DNA from: Bradyrhizobiaceae bacterium
GTDB lineage: Bacteria; Pseudomonadota; Alphaproteobacteria; Rhizobiales; Xanthobacteraceae
DNA length: 64,000 nucleotides
Reading direction: 5' to 3'
Assembly: GCA_003963145.1 (NCBI GenBank)
Contig: RXJJ01000014.1
Coordinates: 18,661-82,660, forward strand
The position numbers were made by a program, and so were the translations under genes. Shown piece by piece: positions 34,706-44,337 of the stretch (positions are counted from its first letter, which is position 1; the number at the start of each line of letters is the position of its first letter). The notes under the pieces are model-generated. The model was not told the DNA's origin and did not search any database. It saw only the letters and a list, made by a program, of their open reading frames with translations.

Positions 34706-35728
34706 GTGACAATACTGATGAAGATTGCGGCGGCCGGCTTTGCAGTCGGCATGCTTGGGGCCGTTTCTGCCGCGCAGGCCGGCGACATCACCGGTGCGGG
34801 CTCGACCTTCGTTTACCCGATCCTCTCGAAGTGGTCGGCGGATTACAATCAACAGACCGGCGACAAGCTGAACTATCAGTCGATCGGTTCGGGCGGCGGT
34901 ATCGCGCAGATCAAGGCCGCGACAGTCGATTTCGGCGCATCGGACATGCCGATGAAGCCCGAAGACCTCAAAGAACTCGGAATGGGCCAGTTCCCGCTCG
35001 TCATCGGCGGCGTGGTGCCCGTCGTGAACATCCAGGGCGTGAAACCCGGCGAAATCAAATTCACCGGCGCCGTGCTTGCCGACATTTATCTCGGCAAGAT
35101 CACCAACTGGAACGATCCTGCGATCACCAAGCTCAATCCTGAGCTTAAGCTTCCCGACGGAAAGATCACGGTCGTCCACCGCTCCGACGGATCGGGCACG
35201 ACCTTCAACTGGGTGAACTATCTTTCCAAGGTCAGCGACGAGTGGAAGACGAAGGTCGGTGAAGGTACGTCTGTGTCATGGCCAACTGGCGTAGGCGGCA
35301 AGGGCAATGAAGGCGTCGCAGCCTACGTCAACCGCATCGATAATTCGATCGGCTATGTCGAGTATGCCTACGTCCTGCAGAACAAGATGACCTTTGGCGC
35401 CGTGCAGAACAAGGCCGGCAAGTTCATCAAGCCCGACAATGAGAGCTTCCAGGCGGCCGCCGCCAGCGCCGACTGGTCTAAGGCGCAGGACTTCTATCTC
35501 GTCATGACGGATGCGCCCGGCGACAAGGCCTATCCCGTCACCGCGACGGTCTTCATCATCATGTACAAGCAGCCCAAGGATGCCGACCGCTCTAAGGACG
35601 CCTTCAAGTTCTTCAAGTGGGCGCTGGAAAAGGGACAGCCGCAAGCGAAGGAGCTTGATTACGTTCCGCTCCCCGAAGCCCTGACCAATCAAATCGAAAA
35701 GTATTGGGGAGCTGAGTTCAAGAGCTGA
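34706..35728 (+). CDS. pstS: PstS phosphate-binding protein, copy 2
   Basis: The product has 340 residues from GTG 34706, seven bases after AGGAG; the ATG four codons later also works. Signal peptide KIAAAGFAVGMLGAVSAAQA, then the PstS pocket motifs GAGSTFVYPI, GSGGGIAQI, VDFGASDMPM and HRSDGSGTTFNWVNYLS. It leads a complete pstSCAB-phoU operon that delivers phosphate across the inner membrane. It is nearly collinear with copy 1, differing mainly at surface positions and in the C-terminal half. The location inside an arsenic region suggests it secures phosphate when arsenate competes. Confidence 0.95.
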   Translation: MTILMKIAAAGFAVGMLGAVSAAQAGDITGAGSTFVYPILSKWSADYNQQTGDKLNYQSIGSGGGIAQIKAATVDFGASDMPMKPEDLKELGMGQFPLVIGGVVPVVNIQGVKPGEIKFTGAVLADIYLGKITNWNDPAITKLNPELKLPDGKITVVHRSDGSGTTFNWVNYLSKVSDEWKTKVGEGTSVSWPTGVGGKGNEGVAAYVNRIDNSIGYVEYAYVLQNKMTFGAVQNKAGKFIKPDNESFQAAAASADWSKAQDFYLVMTDAPGDKAYPVTATVFIIMYKQPKDADRSKDAFKFFKWALEKGQPQAKELDYVPLPEALTNQIEKYWGAEFKS

Positions 35729-35761
35729 CGCCCTGAGCTCAAGAGCTGATCACCCCATGGG

Positions 35762-35795
35762 CCGCCGGAGGAGGGACTGGCTCTTCCTCCGGCGG
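35762..35795 (+). terminator. GC-rich hairpin between pstS and pstC
   Basis: ccgccggagga (35762-35772) pairs with tcctccggcgg (35785-35795) around a 12-base loop. There is no T-run. It is likely an intercistronic stabiliser or attenuator that allows more PstS than membrane subunits. Confidence 0.6.
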
Positions 35796-35824
35796 TTCGC
35801 CGCTTATTCAGAACAGAGGCCGTC

Positions 35825-36820
35825 ATGAGTGAAAGCACAATCGATGCCGCCGTTGAGGCGGCGTCTCAGGCCACCACAGCACGCCCGCGCTGGATTGATG
35901 ATGCGACCGGCGACCGGCTTTTCCACGGCGTGGTCGCGGGCGCTGCGTTCTTCGTGTTGTTCGCCTTGGGCGCAGCGGCGTTATCGATGGCATGGGGAGG
36001 CCGGCTGGCCTTTCAGACCTTCGGTTGGCGATTTTTCTACGGCACCGAATGGGATCCGGTCGCGCGACAATTTGCGGCTTTCGTGCCGATCTACGGCACG
36101 CTGGTGACATCGCTGATTGCGATGATTATCGCCATCCCTGTCAGCCTCGGCATTGCTGTGTTTCTGACCGAGGTATGCCCGCGATGGGCGCGGGGTTCGG
36201 TCGGTACGGCGATCGAACTGCTGGCAGGCATTCCGAGCATCATCTACGGCATGTGGGGACTCTTCACGTTCGTGCCGTTCATGTCCCGCTATGTTCAGCC
36301 GTGGCTGATCAACCATCTGGGTCCTTTGCCGTTGATCGGCGCGCTGTTTGACGGCGCTCCGATGGGGATTGGTATGCTCACGGCCGGCATCATCCTCGGC
36401 ATCATGATTGTTCCGTTTATCACGGCGGTCATGCGGGACGTGTTTTCTGTCGTTCCGGCGACGCTGAAAGAGTCGGCCTATGCGCTGGGCTGCACGCGGT
36501 GGGAAGTCATCCGAAACATCGTCATTCCCTACACCCGTACAGCGGTCGTCGGAGGCATCTTTCTCGGGCTCGGACGCGCTCTTGGCGAAACGATGGCCGT
36601 CACCTTCGTTCTTGGGAACGCGCACAATCTCAGCATCTCCCTGATGGAGCCGGGAAACTCCATTGCAGCGGCGATCGCGAATGAATTCACCGAGGCGGAT
36701 TCCGACATCTATCTCTCTTCGCTGATCGCGCTCGGTTTCGTTCTCTTCGCGGTGACGTTCGTCGTCCTGGCGATTGCAAAAGTGATGCTTCAGCGCATCG
36801 CGCAACAGAAGGGAGAATAA
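35825..36820 (+). CDS. pstC: PstC phosphate ABC permease
   Basis: The product has 331 residues and about six membrane segments. It has the permease coupling motif (SAYALGCTRWEVIRNIVIPYTRTAVVGG with the EAA-type glycine) and the PstC-typical long periplasmic loop after the first helix (FGWRFFYGTEWDPV). It pairs with PstA to form the inner-membrane channel of the high-affinity phosphate transporter. It lies between pstS and pstA; pstA starts one base after its stop. Confidence 0.95.
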   Translation: MSESTIDAAVEAASQATTARPRWIDDATGDRLFHGVVAGAAFFVLFALGAAALSMAWGGRLAFQTFGWRFFYGTEWDPVARQFAAFVPIYGTLVTSLIAMIIAIPVSLGIAVFLTEVCPRWARGSVGTAIELLAGIPSIIYGMWGLFTFVPFMSRYVQPWLINHLGPLPLIGALFDGAPMGIGMLTAGIILGIMIVPFITAVMRDVFSVVPATLKESAYALGCTRWEVIRNIVIPYTRTAVVGGIFLGLGRALGETMAVTFVLGNAHNLSISLMEPGNSIAAAIANEFTEADSDIYLSSLIALGFVLFAVTFVVLAIAKVMLQRIAQQKGE

Positions 36821-36821
36821 G

Positions 36822-37679
36822 ATGCCTATCGCGACCTCGCGGCAGCGCCGGCGTCAGATGGTAAGCTTTGTGGTGTTGTCGCTTGCAACCTTCGCAACAC
36901 TCTTTGGTCTCTTCTGGCTCGTCTGGATTCTTGGAACGACCCTCGCCGAAGGGTTCGCCGCTCTTAATTTAAAGCTGTTTACGCAAATGACGCCGCCACC
37001 GGGTGAATCGGGCGGGTTGCTCAATGCATTCTTCGGCAGCTTTGTCATGGTGCTTATTGCGGTTGTGATCGGCAGCCCTATTGGCATCGCGGCGGGGACG
37101 TATCTTGCCGAATACGCACGCGGCAATCGCATTGGCGAAACCATCCGGTTCATCAACGACATTTTGTTGAGCGCGCCGTCGATCGTCATCGGCTTGTTTG
37201 TCTATGAACTCGTGGTGCGCCAGTCCGGTCACTTTTCCGCCTATGCCGGCGGCGTTGCCTTGGCCTTCATCCTGCTGCCTGTCGTTGTTCGTACCACCGA
37301 CGAGATGCTCCGCCTCGTTCCGGACGTCATGCGGGAAGCAGCACTCTCCCTCGGCATCCCGCGATGGAAGATGGTCAACCATGTCCTGTATCGGGCCGCC
37401 AAGGCCGGAATTCTTACGGGAGTTCTTCTCGCGGTTGCGCGCATTTCAGGCGAGACGGCGCCACTTCTTTTTACCGCACTGAATAATCAATACTGGGCCA
37501 GCTCGCTGTCGGAGCCGATGGCGAATATCCCAGTCGTTATCTTTCAATACGCCATGAGCCCTTACGAAGCCTGGCACACCCTCGCGTGGGCCGGTGCGTT
37601 CGTCATGACGCTGTTCGTTCTGATGCTCAGCATCGTATCGCGAACCATCCTGAACCGCAGGAACATCAACAATGGGTGA
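36822..37679 (+). CDS. pstA: PstA phosphate ABC permease
   Basis: The product has 285 residues and six predicted membrane helices. The EAA-type loop ([30 protein letters not shown] split over helices) contacts Pst[17 protein letters not shown] is the PstA signature segment. It starts directly after pstC and overlaps pstB by eight bases, so stoichiometric translation is expected. Nothing suggests loss of function. Confidence 0.95.
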   Translation: MPIATSRQRRRQMVSFVVLSLATFATLFGLFWLVWILGTTLAEGFAALNLKLFTQMTPPPGESGGLLNAFFGSFVMVLIAVVIGSPIGIAAGTYLAEYARGNRIGETIRFINDILLSAPSIVIGLFVYELVVRQSGHFSAYAGGVALAFILLPVVVRTTDEMLRLVPDVMREAALSLGIPRWKMVNHVLYRAAKAGILTGVLLAVARISGETAPLLFTALNNQYWASSLSEPMANIPVVIFQYAMSPYEAWHTLAWAGAFVMTLFVLMLSIVSRTILNRRNINNG

Positions 37680-38457
37680 CGTCATCTCGCTCGATGCGCA
37701 GGAAAAGCCGAAGTTCGTTCTTGATGGGCTCGATTTTTTCTATGGAGATACCCAGGCGCTGCACGGCGTGAGCTTGTCGCTGCCGACACGGCAGGTCTCC
37801 GCACTGATCGGCCCCTCGGGATGCGGCAAATCGACGTTGCTGCGGGTGCTGAATCGAATCTATTCGATCTATCCCAACCAGCGGGCCACCGGGCGCGTCA
37901 TGCTGGACGGCGAGAACATTCTGGATGCCAAATTTCCGCTCGGCCGCCTGAGGTCCCGCGTCGGGATGGTTTTTCAAAAGCCGATCCCGTTTCCGATGTC
38001 CATTTACGACAATGTGGCTTACGGAATTCGCCATTTCGAACGCCTTTCCCGCCAGCAGATGAATGCACGGGTGGAAGGCGCGCTGCGTCAGGCCGCGCTT
38101 TGGGACGAGGTCAAGGACAAGCTGACGTCATCCGGCTTAAGTCTTTCCGGCGGCCAGCAGCAGCGGCTCTGCATCGCGCGTGCGATTGCGCTTCGTCCCG
38201 AAGTGCTGCTGCTCGACGAGCCGACTTCGGCGCTCGACCCGATCTCGACAGCCCGCATCGAAGAGCTGATCGACATGCTCAAGACCGATTTCACCATCGT
38301 CATCGTCACCCACAACATGCAGCAGGCGGCGAGAATATCGATGAAGACGGCCTTTATGTATATGGGCAGGCTGGTCGAATACGGCGACACAACACAAATT
38401 TTCCGCAGGCCGCATGACGAGAGGACCGAGGAATATATCACGGGCCGCTTCGGCTGA
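37672..38457 (+). CDS. pstB: PstB phosphate ABC ATPase
   Basis: The product has 261 residues. It has Walker [10 protein letters not shown] (47-55), Q-loop region [18 protein letters not shown] as in PstB, signature LSGGQQQR, Walker [13 protein letters not shown] and switch His in [13 protein letters not shown]. It energises phosphate import with PstSCA. The start ATG lies within the end of pstA. All motifs are intact. Confidence 0.97.
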   Translation: MGDVISLDAQEKPKFVLDGLDFFYGDTQALHGVSLSLPTRQVSALIGPSGCGKSTLLRVLNRIYSIYPNQRATGRVMLDGENILDAKFPLGRLRSRVGMVFQKPIPFPMSIYDNVAYGIRHFERLSRQQMNARVEGALRQAALWDEVKDKLTSSGLSLSGGQQQRLCIARAIALRPEVLLLDEPTSALDPISTARIEELIDMLKTDFTIVIVTHNMQQAARISMKTAFMYMGRLVEYGDTTQIFRRPHDERTEEYITGRFG

Positions 38458-38497
38458 CGCACTGCGTCTTTCATTCTGAACTCCGAGGAGCAATCAC

Positions 38498-39220
38498 ATG
38501 ACAACCTCGAAACATACCGTCAGCGGGTTCGACACCGACCTCGATTCCCTCAAGGACAACATCGTCAGGATGGGCGAAGTCGTCCAAACGGCATTTGCGG
38601 AATCCATTAACGCGCTTCTGTCGGGGGACGCAGACGCCGCGACATTCGCCATCGCACACGATGAGACTGCCGACGAACTTGAGCGACGCGTCGAGGAAGG
38701 CGCCGTGCAGACCATCGCGCGCAGGCAGCCTCTGGCCGTCGATCTTCGCGATATCATGGCCGCCGTGCGGATCGCATCCGACCTTGAGCGAATCGGCGAT
38801 CTGGCAAAGAACATCGCCAAACGCGCCCTGGCCCTTGGCGATGAAAGACCGCAGCAGGATTTGGCAAGCAGGATAGAAAAGATGGCCACGCTCACCCGGC
38901 AACAGCTAGGGCGGGTGCTTACGGCCTATGCGGATCGGAATGCCGAGCTGGCGATCGCCATCCGTGACGAGGATGGCGAGATCGACCTACTCCATACCGC
39001 TTTCTTCAAAGAGTCCATCGACACTATCGCGCGCAGCCACAGCGACGTCGCCGGCATCACCCATCTGCTGTTTTGCGCCAAGAACATCGAGCGTATCGGG
39101 GACCATGTCACCAATATATCGGAGAACGTCTATTTCATCGTGACCGGCTCGATGCCTCAGCAAGATCGCATCAAGCTCGACACCAGCAGCACGATCAAGT
39201 CGCCCCCGGGGACTCCCTAA
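38498..39220 (+). CDS. phoU: PhoU, phosphate-signalling protein
   Basis: The product has 240 residues. The two three-helix PhoU repeats are seen, each with the metal-binding E(x)xxD(x)xxD pattern: VRIASDLERIGDLAKNIAKRA in repeat 1 and LFCAKNIERIGDHVTNISENVYF in repeat 2. PhoU restrains the Pst transporter and the PhoR kinase when phosphate is plentiful. It is the last core gene of the operon, 40 bp after pstB. No PhoBR is encoded in the island, so it would act with the host system. Confidence 0.95.
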   Translation: MTTSKHTVSGFDTDLDSLKDNIVRMGEVVQTAFAESINALLSGDADAATFAIAHDETADELERRVEEGAVQTIARRQPLAVDLRDIMAAVRIASDLERIGDLAKNIAKRALALGDERPQQDLASRIEKMATLTRQQLGRVLTAYADRNAELAIAIRDEDGEIDLLHTAFFKESIDTIARSHSDVAGITHLLFCAKNIERIGDHVTNISENVYFIVTGSMPQQDRIKLDTSSTIKSPPGTP

Positions 39221-39293
39221 ACCCCGGCGTGATGTGTTTCCAAGACACCGCGGGTGGTATTACCATAGCCGAACGATGAAGGGAGCTGGCATC

Positions 39294-40097
39294 ATGACCG
39301 GCATGAGCGAGTTGCGCGCGCACAGCAAGGTCGCTGCCTTCGGCTTCGGCGCACTTATCGGCTTACTAGGCGGTTTGATTGGTCTTGGCGGCGCGGAGTT
39401 TCGGCTGCCGGTACTGATTGGCTGGTTCAACTTTGCCCCGCTGGCAGCCATCATCCTGAACAAAGCCATGAGTCTTGTTGTGGTCGCGTCGGCATTGCCG
39501 TCCCGCGCCGCGACCGTACCGTTTTCCGCGATTGCCGATAACTGGCTAACCGTGGTGAACCTGCTTGCAGGCAGTTTGCTCGGCGCATGGATAGGCGCGG
39601 GCTGGGCCATAAAGCTCGCGTCCAAAACGCTTTACCGCATCATTGCTGGCTTATTGGTGTTCATTGCCGTGGTGCTGCTTCTCGGTCACGACGTGACCGG
39701 CGGCACTGCCTTACTGACCGGCCCGGCGCAAATTGTCGCGGGAGTCGTGGCAGGGTTCTTAATCGGCGTTGTCGCCGCGCTGCTGGGCGTGGCGGGTGGT
39801 GAGTTGTTGATACCTACCCTTGTGCTGCTATTCGGCTGCGACATCAAACTCGCCGGCAGCCTGTCACTGGCGGTAAGCCTTCCCACCATGCTGGTCGGCT
39901 TTGCCCGCTATTCGCGCGACCGCAGCTTCACCGTGCTTGGCCAAAATCTCGGGTTCGTGGTCGCGATGGCGCTCGGTTCGGTCGCGGGCAGTTTCATCGG
40001 TGGGCGTCTGCTCGGCATCGTGCCCAACAGCGTGCTACTGCCGCTCCTGGCAGTCATTCTGCTGCTGTCGGCCATCAAGGTCTGGCGGCACGAATAA
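39294..40097 (+). CDS. TauE/SafE-type (sulfite exporter TauE family) membrane protein
   Basis: The product has 267 residues from ATG 39294, with AAGGGAG about nine bases upstream. There are about eight membrane helices. The repeated glycine-rich signature GALIGLLGGLIGLGGAEFRLPVL and its second copy GVVAALLGVAGGELLIPTLVLLFG mark the TauE/SafE family of anion/organosulfonate exporters. It follows phoU by 73 bp on the same strand and is convergent to aioR. A role in exporting an arsenic- or sulfur-containing anion is possible but unproven. Confidence 0.85.
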   Translation: MTGMSELRAHSKVAAFGFGALIGLLGGLIGLGGAEFRLPVLIGWFNFAPLAAIILNKAMSLVVVASALPSRAATVPFSAIADNWLTVVNLLAGSLLGAWIGAGWAIKLASKTLYRIIAGLLVFIAVVLLLGHDVTGGTALLTGPAQIVAGVVAGFLIGVVAALLGVAGGELLIPTLVLLFGCDIKLAGSLSLAVSLPTMLVGFARYSRDRSFTVLGQNLGFVVAMALGSVAGSFIGGRLLGIVPNSVLLPLLAVILLLSAIKVWRHE

Positions 40098-40154
40098 GTG
40101 CACGATCAACTACGAAAGGTTGCATGCCTATCAGGCTGGCATATGCTCCGAATA

Positions 40155-41471
40155 TTAAATTTCAGAATGCAGGCCGAGACGCTTCATTTTGTCCCAAAGG
40201 GTCGTCCTGCCAATTCCGAGCAGGCGGGAGGCAGCGCCGATCTCGCCGCCTGTTGAGGCGAGTGCGCGAACGATATGACGGCGTTCGGCGCTCTGCCGGA
40301 CATCTTCGAGCGACTGCATTTCTTGCTTCTCCTGCGTATCGCGGGATTCTTCCGGGAAAAGATCGCGCGGCATAATCCAAAGTCCTTCGGAGAGAGCAAT
40401 CGCGCGCTCGACGCGATTTCGAAGTTCGCGGATGTTTCCCGGCCAATCGTGGGCGAGAGCAGCTTCTTCCGCCGCAAGACTGAAACCCTTCATGGTGCTT
40501 TCCATTGCCGCGGCAAGCTCAATGAAGAATCTCTCCATGAGCCAGGGAATGTCGTCGGCCCGCTCCCGCAGCGGCGGGATTCTGACGTTGACCACGTTGA
40601 TGCGGTAGTACAGGTCTTCGCGAAAGCGGCCGGCATACACCATCCCGAGCAAGTCTGCATTTGTAGCTGCCACGAGGCGGCCTTCGAAAGGCAGCGCGCG
40701 TTCGCCGCCGACCCTGTGGAAGGTTCTGGCCTCGACCAGCCTGAGCAATTTCGCCTGAAGCTCCGGATGGAGTTCTCCGATTTCATCCAGAAAAAGAACG
40801 CCTTTTCCAGCGCGTTCTGCGTAGCCAAGATGCCGCTGTGCCGCGCTTGTGAAAGACCCCTTTTCATGTCCGAACAATTCGCTTTCCAAAAGATCGGACG
40901 GAATGGCAGCGCAGTTGACGGCGATGAACGGCTGATCGTGCCGGGACGAAGATGCATGGAGAAAGCGCGCGGCGACCTCTTTGCCGCTTCCTGTTTCGCC
41001 AGTCATTAAAACGGTGGAGTTTAGAGCTGCAAGACGAAGCAGGGTCTGCTCCAGTTTTCTGGCTGACGCCGAAAGTCCGAGGACGCCGGAAGCCGCACCA
41101 TCGGATTTCACGAATACGTTCAGCTTTGAAAGCAAGCTGTCGATCTCGAAAGGCTTTGTAACGTAGTCCGCGGCACCGGCCCGGATCAGCCTGACCGCCT
41201 GATCGATGTCGCCGTGCCCGGTAATAAAAAGGAAGGGAGGCGCCTTGGCGTTTCGGCCGGTCCGCTCGAACAATTCCTCTCCGCTGATGCCAGGCAATCT
41301 AATATCGCAGATCACGGCGTCAAATTTGTCCGAGCTTATTTGCGTGACCGCTTCACCGGCATCGCGCCACCACTTCACGGCAATGCCTTCCAGCGCGAGG
41401 CGTTGCACCAGGCTTTCTCCCATGATGGCGTCGTCCTCGATCAATGCGATCGATCTTGCGTCAGGCGACAT
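40155..41471 (-). CDS. aioR: AioR, sigma-54-type response regulator
   Basis: From ATG 41471 the product has 438 residues. Receiver domain with phospho-acceptor D56 (VICDIRLPG), AAA+ domain with Walker A GETGSGKE (158-165) and Walker B LFLDEIG, and a C-terminal Fis-type HTH (EIGAASRLLGIGRTTLWDKMKRLGL). The sigma-54 contact loop, normally GAFTGA, reads GSFTSA (205-210). It overlaps aioS by 11 bp. Together with AioX and AioS it is the known arsenite-sensing system that turns on aioBA, and the aioB promoter here has a sigma-54 shape. Confidence 0.93.
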   Translation of the reverse strand: MSPDARSIALIEDDAIMGESLVQRLALEGIAVKWWRDAGEAVTQISSDKFDAVICDIRLPGISGEELFERTGRNAKAPPFLFITGHGDIDQAVRLIRAGAADYVTKPFEIDSLLSKLNVFVKSDGAASGVLGLSASARKLEQTLLRLAALNSTVLMTGETGSGKEVAARFLHASSSRHDQPFIAVNCAAIPSDLLESELFGHEKGSFTSAAQRHLGYAERAGKGVLFLDEIGELHPELQAKLLRLVEARTFHRVGGERALPFEGRLVAATNADLLGMVYAGRFREDLYYRINVVNVRIPPLRERADDIPWLMERFFIELAAAMESTMKGFSLAAEEAALAHDWPGNIRELRNRVERAIALSEGLWIMPRDLFPEESRDTQEKQEMQSLEDVRQSAERRHIVRALASTGGEIGAASRLLGIGRTTLWDKMKRLGLHSEI

Positions 41472-42900
41472 GAGCAAGCTCCCTTGAATGACGCGCGATA
41501 TGGATGCGAACGATGGCGCCGCCATGAACGGCGCGTCCGACCTCAATGCACCCGCCCATCTCGCTGACCAAGCGGCTGGTCGCCCAAAGTCCTAGGCCGC
41601 TTCGTTCGAGGGGGGGAAGCGAATCCTTCTGATCCGTCAAAATGGCGATGGCCCAATCTGGCATGCCATTTCCTCCATCGATGACTTCGAGCATCAGTTC
41701 CTCACCGTTCGATGTGACATCGACCAGAATCGATCCCCCCGCGGGGGTTGCCGCGATCGCGTTGAGCAGCAGGTTAAGCAGGGCCTGCCTGATCGGCGTG
41801 CTGGGAAATCGAATTTCTCCCTCGATGCTGCGCGTGAGATTCACGCGAACCGATCTTCGCCTGGACTCCGGCGCGACGAGGAGGATGACATCGTCAAAAT
41901 CCGTTGGCTCCAGAGGGCGCGGCTCGCGGTCCGTGCGATAGATCGACAATGTCGTGCGAACCGTGTCCTTGATTGCCTGGAGTCCCCGATCGAGCAGACC
42001 CAACGTGGCATCCCGCACGCCTTCCATGTGACCGTGGGTTTTGAGCGTTGCGACAGCGTTAAACAGCCCTCCCAGCGGATTGTTGATCTCGTGCGCGACG
42101 GCGGAGGCAAGGCGTCCGAGGCTGCTGATACGTTTTTCTTCCGCAAGCCGGCGGCTAAGTTCTTCGCGCTCTCCTAGCGAGCGAACCAGCGCATTATAGG
42201 CTTTGAAGAGACGCCGGAATTCGCCATGCGTATTCGCGATGATCGGCTCGGCGATCTGGCTGGCACGCTCGGTGCGGGCCGCGCCCAAATGATCGGATAG
42301 AATACTGACCGGCCGGAGCATCCGGCGCATCAGCATCCATCCCGCAAGAGCCAATGCAAGAGTGAGAATGCCATTCGTCAGAGCGAGCGCGAGAACGACG
42401 TTTCGGCGTTCGTTGGCAAGATGCGTCGTGTCGAAGGTGGCGAAGATCGCGCCGGCGGTCCGCCCCGGATAGGCGAGCAGGCGCGAGACCTTTGCCGATG
42501 CGCCATCGGCATCAAAAACAAAACGCCCGTCGATAAGTGAATTTTTGAAGGCTGCGCCGATCGGATGCCTGTGGGGGTCGGAAGCTGCGATCACGCGATT
42601 TTCGGCGTTAACGACGACCGTCTCGATCGGCCGCAGGCTGCGGTGGCTCGATTGCGCGCGTTCGATGGCGTCAAAGACTTCCCAATTATCCTCACGCAGC
42701 ACGGACGGCCCAATGGCTGAAGAAAGTCCGTCGAGATAACTTTGCGAAAGATCGACAAGAAAACTCTGCTGGGTTTCCTGCAGGCGGTTTAGGACGTGTT
42801 CCGATAGAAGAACGCCAACCGCGATCATCAGACCGGCGACCGCGATCGGCACCTTGACGGTGATCGGCCATGGCTGGCGGATGCGGCTTGCGAGGTTCAT
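41461..42900 (-). CDS. aioS: AioS, arsenite-responsive sensor histidine kinase
   Basis: The product has 479 residues. Two membrane helices (VAGLMIAVGVLLSEHVL and LALTNGILTLALALAGWML) flank a periplasmic sensor domain of about 130 residues, then HAMP, and a kinase core with H270 in SAVAHEINNPLGG, N box NLLLNAIAATP and G-rich GGNGMP and GLGLWATS. It is expected to read AioX-bound arsenite in the periplasm and phosphorylate AioR. It starts four bases after aioX ends, and aioR overlaps its end. Confidence 0.93.
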   Translation of the reverse strand: MNLASRIRQPWPITVKVPIAVAGLMIAVGVLLSEHVLNRLQETQQSFLVDLSQSYLDGLSSAIGPSVLREDNWEVFDAIERAQSSHRSLRPIETVVVNAENRVIAASDPHRHPIGAAFKNSLIDGRFVFDADGASAKVSRLLAYPGRTAGAIFATFDTTHLANERRNVVLALALTNGILTLALALAGWMLMRRMLRPVSILSDHLGAARTERASQIAEPIIANTHGEFRRLFKAYNALVRSLGEREELSRRLAEEKRISSLGRLASAVAHEINNPLGGLFNAVATLKTHGHMEGVRDATLGLLDRGLQAIKDTVRTTLSIYRTDREPRPLEPTDFDDVILLVAPESRRRSVRVNLTRSIEGEIRFPSTPIRQALLNLLLNAIAATPAGGSILVDVTSNGEELMLEVIDGGNGMPDWAIAILTDQKDSLPPLERSGLGLWATSRLVSEMGGCIEVGRAVHGGAIVRIHIARHSRELAHVA

Positions 42901-42904
42901 TCGA

Positions 42905-43786
42905 TCACCCGGCCGCCGCTACCAAAGCAGCATTCTTCGCAATGGAATCGAACAGCGACGGGTTTTCGGAAGCAAACCCGTCAAGCTCCAGCATTTCAAG
43001 AATGGCACGGCCGTCTTCTGACAAGTGCATGTCGAGAAGCGCGCGTTTCAACCGCGCGAGGCGTTCCGTACTGGGCGCATTCTTTGGCGCAGCAATCGGT
43101 GGAAATCCGTGCCATCCCGACGCGGTTACGATAGCGGTCCGCTTGGTAAGCTCCGGCTCCAGTTGCGAGACAACCTCATAGACATATCCGTCCACGGACC
43201 CCGATTGCGCCAGTCCGGAGGCCACCGCCCGAATGACGTTGCGGTGGCCATACGTGAACATCGTTTTCGAGAAAAACGATTCAGGACGCTGGCCGTGCTC
43301 GACGAGCGCGGCGCGCGTAACAAGAAACCCGGAGTTTGAATCCGGATCGGAGAAAGCATGAATGTCGCCGCGCAGCGACATTATGTCCGTCACGCCCCGA
43401 TTTGCATCGACGATGACGTAGGATTGGTAAAGGGGCTTCGAATGCCAGAGCGGGACGGCCACGAGCTGAAGCTCTGCCTGGTGACTCACGAAAGGGTAGC
43501 CGCAAATCCAGGCGCCGTCGATTTGCCCGGAGGTGAGGAGCGCGGTGACCTCTTGATAGGTGCGCCGATTGACGAGTTCGACGGCATACCCCGTGCTGCG
43601 TTCCAGATAGGATTGCAACCGGCCGAGCAATTCGAGGTCTGACGTCAAAAAAACCGGGGTGAGCCCAAATTGGATCGGAGCTTCGCGCGCTACAGCTGGT
43701 GCCGCGAGCTTCTGAACGAACAAGGCTGCCGCACCCAGCGAAAGAACCTTGCGGCGGCTGGGATTTCCGGATGGAGAACACGACAT
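42905..43786 (-). CDS. aioX: AioX, periplasmic arsenite-binding protein
   Basis: The product has 293 residues with a twin-arginine type leader (SRRKVLSLGAAALFVQKLAAPAVA). It has a PhnD-like periplasmic binding fold (LTPVFLTSDLELLGRLQSYL, GYAVELVNRRTYQEV, FSDPDSNSGFLVTR). C95 in WICGYPF corresponds to the Cys shown in other AioX proteins to be needed for arsenite sensing. It hands the signal to AioS. An ArsR gene ends 52 bp upstream on the same strand and could be co-transcribed. Confidence 0.93.
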   Translation of the reverse strand: MSCSPSGNPSRRKVLSLGAAALFVQKLAAPAVAREAPIQFGLTPVFLTSDLELLGRLQSYLERSTGYAVELVNRRTYQEVTALLTSGQIDGAWICGYPFVSHQAELQLVAVPLWHSKPLYQSYVIVDANRGVTDIMSLRGDIHAFSDPDSNSGFLVTRAALVEHGQRPESFFSKTMFTYGHRNVIRAVASGLAQSGSVDGYVYEVVSQLEPELTKRTAIVTASGWHGFPPIAAPKNAPSTERLARLKRALLDMHLSEDGRAILEMLELDGFASENPSLFDSIAKNAALVAAAG

Positions 43787-43838
43787 ATTCGCACTCCTGT
43801 TTACCGCTCGTGATTGGCCATATGCCCACGAAGGCGGC

Positions 43839-44204
43839 TTATCGCTTTGAACGCCTGGCCTCCTTTGCCGACGGACGGCACATCGAAAGACTTTTGATCA
43901 CCGGCGCACAGATCTCCGGGCGGCCTTTGCAACACTCCTGAAGCAGAAAAAGCGCGACGGCTGGAAACGCTTCCAAATCGGCACGATAGATGATCGATCG
44001 GCTTCTCCGTTCCGCGGTCACAACTCCCGCGTTCGAGAGGATCGACAAATGGGCAGATAACGTATTCTGCGGCACGTCCAGCATCCGGGCAAGTTCGCCG
44101 GCTGGTATGCCATCAGGCTCGTATTCGACGAGCGTTTGAAACGCCCGCAGCCGGGTGGGCTGTGCAAGGGCAGCTAAAATGGAGACGGCTTCTTCAATTT
44201 CCAT
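43839..44204 (-). CDS. ArsR-family repressor with CCxGxPxxC motif
   Basis: From ATG 44204 the product has 121 residues. Winged helix with ALAQPTRLRAFQTLVE and DVPQNTLSAHLSILSNAGVV, ending in LLQECCKGRPEIC, the same cysteine cluster as in the first ArsR-ArsC fusion, expected to bind arsenite and release DNA. A palindrome (44207-44222) abuts its start codon. It lies upstream of aioXSR on the same strand, so it may control the sensing genes, and it is divergent from the second ArsR. Confidence 0.88.
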   Translation of the reverse strand: MEIEEAVSILAALAQPTRLRAFQTLVEYEPDGIPAGELARMLDVPQNTLSAHLSILSNAGVVTAERRSRSIIYRADLEAFPAVALFLLQECCKGRPEICAPVIKSLSMCRPSAKEARRSKR

Positions 44205-44206
44205 CC

Positions 44207-44222
44207 ATCCAGAATTTTGGAT
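44207..44222. promoter_or_regulatory. Small palindrome at the arsR start
   Basis: atcca (44207-44211) and tggat (44218-44222) are inverted arms around 6 bp, two bases before the arsR ATG. It is a candidate autoregulatory operator, differing from the atatgtcg type. Confidence 0.35.
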
Positions 44223-44285
44223 ATGACCAAAAGAGTCAAGCGGAAAGAAGCCGTCCCTCACGCCGTCGTGAGAACGTTATTTCAA

Positions 44286-44300
44286 ATATTCTCGAAATAC
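44286..44300. promoter_or_regulatory. Operator candidate before arsR 44338
   Basis: atatt-ctcga-aatac is an almost perfect inverted repeat just before TTGACA (44303-44308), a -35 match. It resembles the site at 44675-44690. Confidence 0.5.
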
Positions 44301-44337
44301 TGTTGACAATGAAACCGCACAGCCCGATTGTTACGCT

